Below, in pieces: positions 43,067 through 64,000 of a DNA stretch of 64,000 nucleotides. The notes below the pieces were generated by a model. That model was given only the letters and a program-made list of their open reading frames with translations, had not been told where the DNA came from and ran no database searches. Position 1 is the stretch's first letter. The number at the start of each line of letters is the position of its first letter. Both the position numbers and the translations under genes were made by a program. Source of the stretch: Tretioscincus oriximinensis (Eukaryota > Chordata > Lepidosauria > Squamata > Gymnophthalmidae); assembly GCA_022410635.1 (NCBI GenBank), contig JAJVDF010000462.1, positions 538,883 through 602,882 on the forward strand, given 5' to 3'.

Positions 43067-43175
43067 GCATGACTTACCTCCTAGATCCAGGAACACCACC
43101 CCACAGGTAAGTATGAAAATGGGGTGTTCCTTTCCCTGGATCTAGGAGGTAAGCCATGCCCTATACAGTGGGACG
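43067..43175. repeat. Internal complementary region of the DIRS-like element
   Basis: Palindrome-like: GGCATGACTTACCTCCTAGA...CACCCCACAGGTAAGTATGA...CCCTGGATCTAGGAGGTAAG. The left half is the inverse of the left terminus, and the right half the inverse of the right terminus. Confidence 0.75.
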
Positions 43176-46109
43176 TACCCAAGAAGACAAAGAACCCCAG
43201 AACAAAGGGTGGGGATATGGTTCTGATTCCACCTCCTCCAAATGTATTGCAGAATTAGTCTGCCATAACAAGCCCTGTCAGAACAGGAAACTCCTAACTT
43301 GTAATGTTGAGACATAGTATATGGCGAAATGCAGGCAGCTACCTCACAGATGCCTTTAAAGGATGCTCTATTATAGAAAGACGATCGAAAGTAAAACTGA
43401 TTGAAGTGGAGTGGATCACTATTCTAAGCGGAGGAGGTCAACACTGTTACCGATAAACCCAAGATGTCAAAGAACTATGCTTGGCCTGAGCATCCTGTTG
43501 CACCAAAAGGGGTTCTGCTTTTGAATTTTCTTGGTTCTTCAGAGATAAAGAAATACATCTCTTTTGAGATTCCAGGAAGGTCAATACCATTCCTTGGCAC
43601 TAGTGGTTTCTCCAAAAGAAACAAGTGAAACAAAAGGTCAGACCGCAAAACTAAGGTCTACTGGGTTTACTTAAAACATAGAGGCAAAGTAGACAGTGTA
43701 GAAACTTCAGACAATCGTCTGCAAGAGAACTATAGCCACTAGGAAAAGCAGGTTTAAGAGTTAAGTGCTTCCTAGAAGCCTCCTGGAAAAGACCAAGCAG
43801 GGGTTTGGCCAATGCATGTATGACTGCATTGAGTTTCCTCGTGAAGAGACGATGATGTACCGGTTATCCATTACTCTTTAACAGCTTTCAAAACTTGAAC
43901 CATGTCTGTGTGACGATAAAAATATATTTGAACACATATCCAGGACAGAGGCCATTGCAGCTACTCGTCTTCTGAAGAATTGGACCTGCATGTTCTTCTA
44001 CACCCTGTTGTGGAAAGGTAATAACCTCCTCATGGGACGTTTGAAAAGGATCTTATTAACCGTAATACACCACTCTCAAAAAGTTTTCCATACTTTAGAA
44101 TAAGCTACCATCGTAGAAGCATGTTTGTCATTCAAAAGGGTGGAAAAGCGCAGGTTCTGGGGACCTTGGAGCCTGTACCTCATCGTCTGAGCTTCCCTGA
44201 AGCCAGCCTGATATGATCTTGCCAATATGGAAAGCGATAAGGAAGGTTGATGGCTGCAGTTGTTAACACAGAGAAAACAGGATGTCCTTGGTCACCCAGG
44301 CGCTATGACAATGATTGTCAAAGAGGAGTCTCTTATTTTAGCCAATAATTTTGAAGACATGGGTATCAAAGGAAAGGCTTAGAGAAAAACCCCAAGGCCA
44401 GGGATAAGATAGTGTGACCATCTCTTCCGCTCTCTGCCAGAGGAATCAACGGAGGAAACAGGACACCTGAGCATTGTCCCTGATGGTGAAAGAATCTTAT
44501 AGGTTTGCCCCATGTGTGAGAAATCTTGGCAAACNGTCAAACAGAATTTCCATATGGCATCTGAAATTCTCTGTTAGCTGAGGGCAACTGCAGTGAAGTC
44601 AAAGGTGAAGTCGAAAGGATAAAAGGGGAGGGGGCGAAGAGAGAAGCCCTGAACAACACAGGTCATGTCTCCATTTCGTTGTACCCTGGGCTCTGATGGT
44701 TCTCATAACGTGGTTCAGGAACTTAAGGAAATTTCTTAGAGAGCTTCCCAAGCCAAAAACGTCAAAACGGAGCATTGGAGCCCCAAACGCCTACTGTAAA
44801 ACACTGGAAGCGTCTGGATCACGGATGTACTTGAAGGCAGGTGTCCTGTAGATCTAAGGAAGGCAGGTAGGAATTTGGGGTTACAGCTGAGCGTTGGAAT
44901 TCAGCGTCACCATTTGGCAAGTTGTACTTACACAGAAATCAGTGTACCGTAAATTCCACATGGGTCTCAAAACTCTAGATTATTTATCAATGACNTGTAT
45001 ATGAGAATATACTCCAAGACCTTCCTGGTATCGCATTGAGGGAGAAAAAATCCCTGAACGTTTGTCCAAGGCTGTTGTTATAGAATCAGAGGAATTTGGG
45101 GAAAATGACCAAATAAATAAATCTGGAGGAACTGAATCGAGTTCCAGAGTATATCCCTCATGATTCTCATTGTAGACCGAAAAACATGAAATCTGCACCC
45201 ACTGGTAAACCAGCATTGCCAGAAACATAAGAAAGGTTTCGTATTAGATTTTCCCTTCTGGGGAAAGGATTTGTTCCGGCTTCTGGATTGAAGGGCCAGA
45301 TTTGTTTGAAAGGTCTATTTCATCCTATTTTTAAAAATTCTATCAAAATCTGTTTGAATTCGAGAACTCAAAATAAAACTTCACTTAAGGAAGGAGATCG
45401 GACTTGGCCTGGGAGTCTCCCATCCAGAAAAAGGTTAATTTTTTTCCCCAAAGACTTCCATCCATTCTGCTCTCCACACCAGATTAGTGGTGGTACTCAT
45501 GAATCAACTTGAAATGTAGATTACAAATCTAGCTTCAAACATTTGAGTTGGCTGAAGCTGAAGTCAGTAGAAGGCACTCATCTCTCCCCACATCCGACAC
45601 AGATCTTTAAGAACAGATCCCTTGACTGAAAGACAGTTTCCTACTGTCAGCACCAATTGTGCCTCAAAGTGAGAAACAGCTAGGTGAGAAAGTGAGGACC
45701 TAATGAACAAACTTGAGGGGACGAGCAACGGCAGAGGGGAGGGATGTGACTTGGATAGGGCGTGTAGTAGAAGGCCATAATGGCATTGGTACGCCTATGA
45801 GCCTGTCATACTTTCAGGAAGAAGAAGTATCTGAAGAAGTAGACGTGTCTACGAAAGCTTATGCCAGCCACTTTTCTCAAGTCAGTCTCAAAGTGCTGCT
45901 AGCTCCTTTGCTGGATACTTTCAGGAGCAATTCTTAAAATTAAGGAGGCAGAGAAGGATCTGCTATATTAGTACCAGTTGGTACCCTGAGGTTAATCCGT
46001 TCCTTATCCTAGGCTCACTCTAATTCCAAAGCAGCTAAAATATAATAAAAATAGCTTAGGATAGAATTTTTGACTTAAAAGAACTGTTGGCAGTTCCTTG
46101 TCTGTCTTC

Positions 46110-46258
46110 NNNNNNNNNNNNNNNNNNNNNNNNNNNNNNNNNNNNNNNNNNNNNNNNNNNNNNNNNNNNNNNNNNNNNNNNNNNNNNNNNNNNNNNNNNN
46201 NNNNNNNNNNNNNNNNNNNNNNNNNNNNNNNNNNNNNNNNNNNNNNNNNNNNNNNNNN
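46110..46258. other. Assembly gap (149 N)
   Basis: Run of N inside the gag-like part of the DIRS-like element, probably a repeat-driven gap. Confidence 0.99.
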
Positions 46259-46404
46259 CCTGGCTTTTTTGTGGTGCCTTTCGTGGCGCTACGTCTGCCG
46301 AGGAAGGAGAATGTACTCTCTTGTTGTCTCTTCTTCCTGGACTCCACCCTTTTCGCGGCTGGTGAGTAGCTGTTTAGGAGGATTTTTCGGCCGACTGCAT
46401 GTGG

Positions 46405-46740
46405 CTAACAATGAGTGATCGGAGGCGCCTCTTTTCTTAAAAGCAGTTTTAAGCTAGGGTTTCGGAGCTCTTGCTCTTGTGTGAGTTTTTGGATGGTATT
46501 TTCTATCTGCGCAGACACTGTAGAGAACTTAGGCGAGGCACCTTTAGTCTTATGGTTCTTGACCTTATTGGATGATGGAATAGCCTTATGGGCGGAGCCT
46601 AGTTTTGGCGGTGTCCNCAGGAACTTTAGCACTGGATTTGGCCTTTTAGGTGGGAATTGGCGTTGTAAGGCCTCATTGCTAATGATAGNGGCTACCACTG
46701 TGGGGCCCAGATCCACAGCCTGCGGACGGGAACGGAACAT
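46405..46740 (-). pseudogene. gag-like frame of the DIRS-like element
   Basis: An open minus-strand stretch rich in Lys, Ser, Pro and Gln (SSNKVKNHKTKGASPKFS) between the right terminal repeat and the RT remnant, in the place where DIRS elements carry gag. A second short frame (46984-46757) precedes it. No named domain recognised; called from position. Confidence 0.45.
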
Positions 46741-47330
46741 CAGACGCTCCTACCTTTTAGGGAAAAAGGCCGGATAGAGAGGTACCTGGTAAAGTGCGTT
46801 CCAGTGACTCTGTGCCGAAGAGGCGGTTGATGTCTCGCCTCCGATTCCATATTAGCTCCCACTTCTGTATGCTCTGCCATAGCTTGCAATGGGAGAATAC
46901 NGGAATTATCAANGTAGATCTCGCCTGACTAGGCAGTGGAATAGTGATCTCCCCATGCTGTTGATCAGCGGATAAAGCCCCCACACAGATAAGGCTTCCG
47001 TGGGCTTAGAAGGGCTATTAGGAAGTTCAGTGCTTACAGTCAGCAGGGACGGGAGCAGCACGTGGCTATTCTCAGAGGGAAGAAAAACACTTCTGTTCCC
47101 TCATAGAAAAAAGGAAATCTTAAGAAAAAAACATAAAATTTGGCATGGAAGGCCTAAAGGACTGGGGAAGTGTACACAAAGACTTCTGGCTGAACAGCAA
47201 CAGAAGGACTGGGGNAATGGCCGCCTCTAGGGGCTTCTACAGTCTTTAGGGGCGGGGCTTCTGTTGCTGCAGCCAATCAGGAATCACCCACTGTATAGGG
47301 CATGACTTACCTCCTAGAACCAGGGAATAG

Positions 47331-47727
47331 GGTTTCAGGTTACATCTATTCCATCACTGTATAGCGACATACTAAATACTTTGAGAATTCAAAATCTGCC
47401 ATCAGTGCTTGGAAGTTTTGAAGAAGCAGCCAGGAAGACAAGGCAGAACTAATCTCAGCTGTCTGCAAGATGCCTCTGAAGAAGCCTAATAGGACCAGTA
47501 AGCTACCAAAATAGAGGTGGGATCATGTTTTGTGTTAATTCTAGTTTATATATTTTTATAAAAAAGAAAAAAATCCCTTCCCCACCTCCCCAAAAAATAG
47601 TAACTATGTGAGAGGCCCGACAGCCCAAAACTGTGTTTTCTTCGGTAGAGTCACAGAAACCGCTGCATGGAGAGGACATAATTAGGAGCTGTAGAGGAGG
47701 ACAGTTAAGAGTTGGATCAAGGATTGT
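47331..47727 (-). other. STAMBP: STAMBP 3' UTR and short spacer
   Basis: About 400 bp between the STAMBP stop and the DIRS-like element. No AATAAA or ATTAAA seen on the minus strand; two TATAAA variants occur in 'tttatatatttttata' at 47544-47559. Confidence 0.45.
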
Positions 47728-63831
<16,104 letters not shown>

Positions 63832-63842
63832 GAAGTGTCAGT

Positions 63843-64000
63843 CTATACAAAGAAGAAACAAGGCTTAAGAAGAAACAAGAATAAGGCTGCCAATTTGCCA
63901 CCAAGCTCTTCTAACTTGTAAGGCCATTACTTTAACCATTACTTTTAACCTGTAACTCCATATATCTAAAAAAGGCATTTTCCCATCTCAACCTGCCCAA
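63843..64000. other. STAMBP intron 1 (partial)
   Basis: Start of the upstream intron; nothing recognised. Confidence 0.5.

Larger units (their letters stand above)
42388..47330 (-). mobile_element. DIRS-like tyrosine-recombinase retrotransposon, degenerate
   Basis: Inverted terminal repeats: left (42703-42845, extending out to about 42388) and right (47207-47330) share ~130 bp in inverted orientation, including CTAGGAGGTAAGTCATGCCC and TGATTGGCTGCAGCAACAGA. An internal complementary region at 43067-43175 equals the two outer ends joined, a DIRS hallmark. Coding remnants read on the minus strand: a Lys/Ser/Pro-rich gag-like frame (46740-46405), RT-like DLQDTCLQVHP...RRFQCFTVG (about 44.83-44.75 kb), a possible RNase H area and a recombinase-like ASTMVAYSKVWKTF (about 44.11 kb) with FQEASRKHLTLKPAF. 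Stops and frameshifts are frequent, so it is dead. The 149-N gap lies within the gag region. Confidence 0.75.

Overview
This is vertebrate nuclear DNA, most likely from a squamate reptile (lizard or gecko). Short exons with GT-AG borders lie in long introns full of CR1/L2-type LINE fragments, two tRNA-derived SINE families (one resembling Sauria SINE), foldback MITEs, an L1 piece, a DIRS-like retrotransposon and (AAT)n microsatellites. The species call rests on repeat style only. There are single ambiguous bases throughout and one 149-base gap (46110-46258).

Four protein genes can be read, all on the minus strand, in the order STAMBP - ACTG2 - DGUOK - TET3 (right to left). Human chromosome 2p13 has the same order and orientation, which supports all four calls. 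STAMBP (63831 to 47728, nine coding exons, 421 codons) encodes the JAMM/MPN+ deubiquitinase AMSH. ACTG2 (30702 to 20038, eight coding exons, 376 codons, plus a probable noncoding exon 1 and CArG promoter near 35.9-36.1 kb) encodes enteric smooth-muscle gamma-actin. DGUOK (16698 to 10011, seven exons, about 261 codons) encodes deoxyguanosine kinase. TET3 enters at the left with its CXXC zinc-finger exon (7456 to 7181) inside a strong CpG island; the rest of TET3 lies beyond the left edge.

Layout: 1-6.6 kb is TET3 intron 1 with repeats; 6.6-8.1 kb is the TET3 CpG island; 8.7-16.9 kb is DGUOK; 16.9-20.0 kb is repeat-rich intergenic DNA; 20.0-36.3 kb is ACTG2; 36.3-47.7 kb is intergenic DNA dominated by a decayed DIRS-like element (about 42.39-47.33 kb) with inverted terminal repeats and an internal complementary region; 47.7-64 kb is STAMBP. 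The genes have unrelated jobs (ubiquitin removal at endosomes, contractile filament, mitochondrial nucleotide salvage, 5-methylcytosine oxidation); they form a conserved neighbourhood, not an operon.

Most notable: the DIRS-like element, whose internal complementary region can be read as its two ends joined; DGUOK exon 1, which lacks a visible mitochondrial presequence although an Arg-rich frame lies just upstream; a six-copy CACGTG-like motif series in DGUOK intron 1; and a GC-AG intron in ACTG2.
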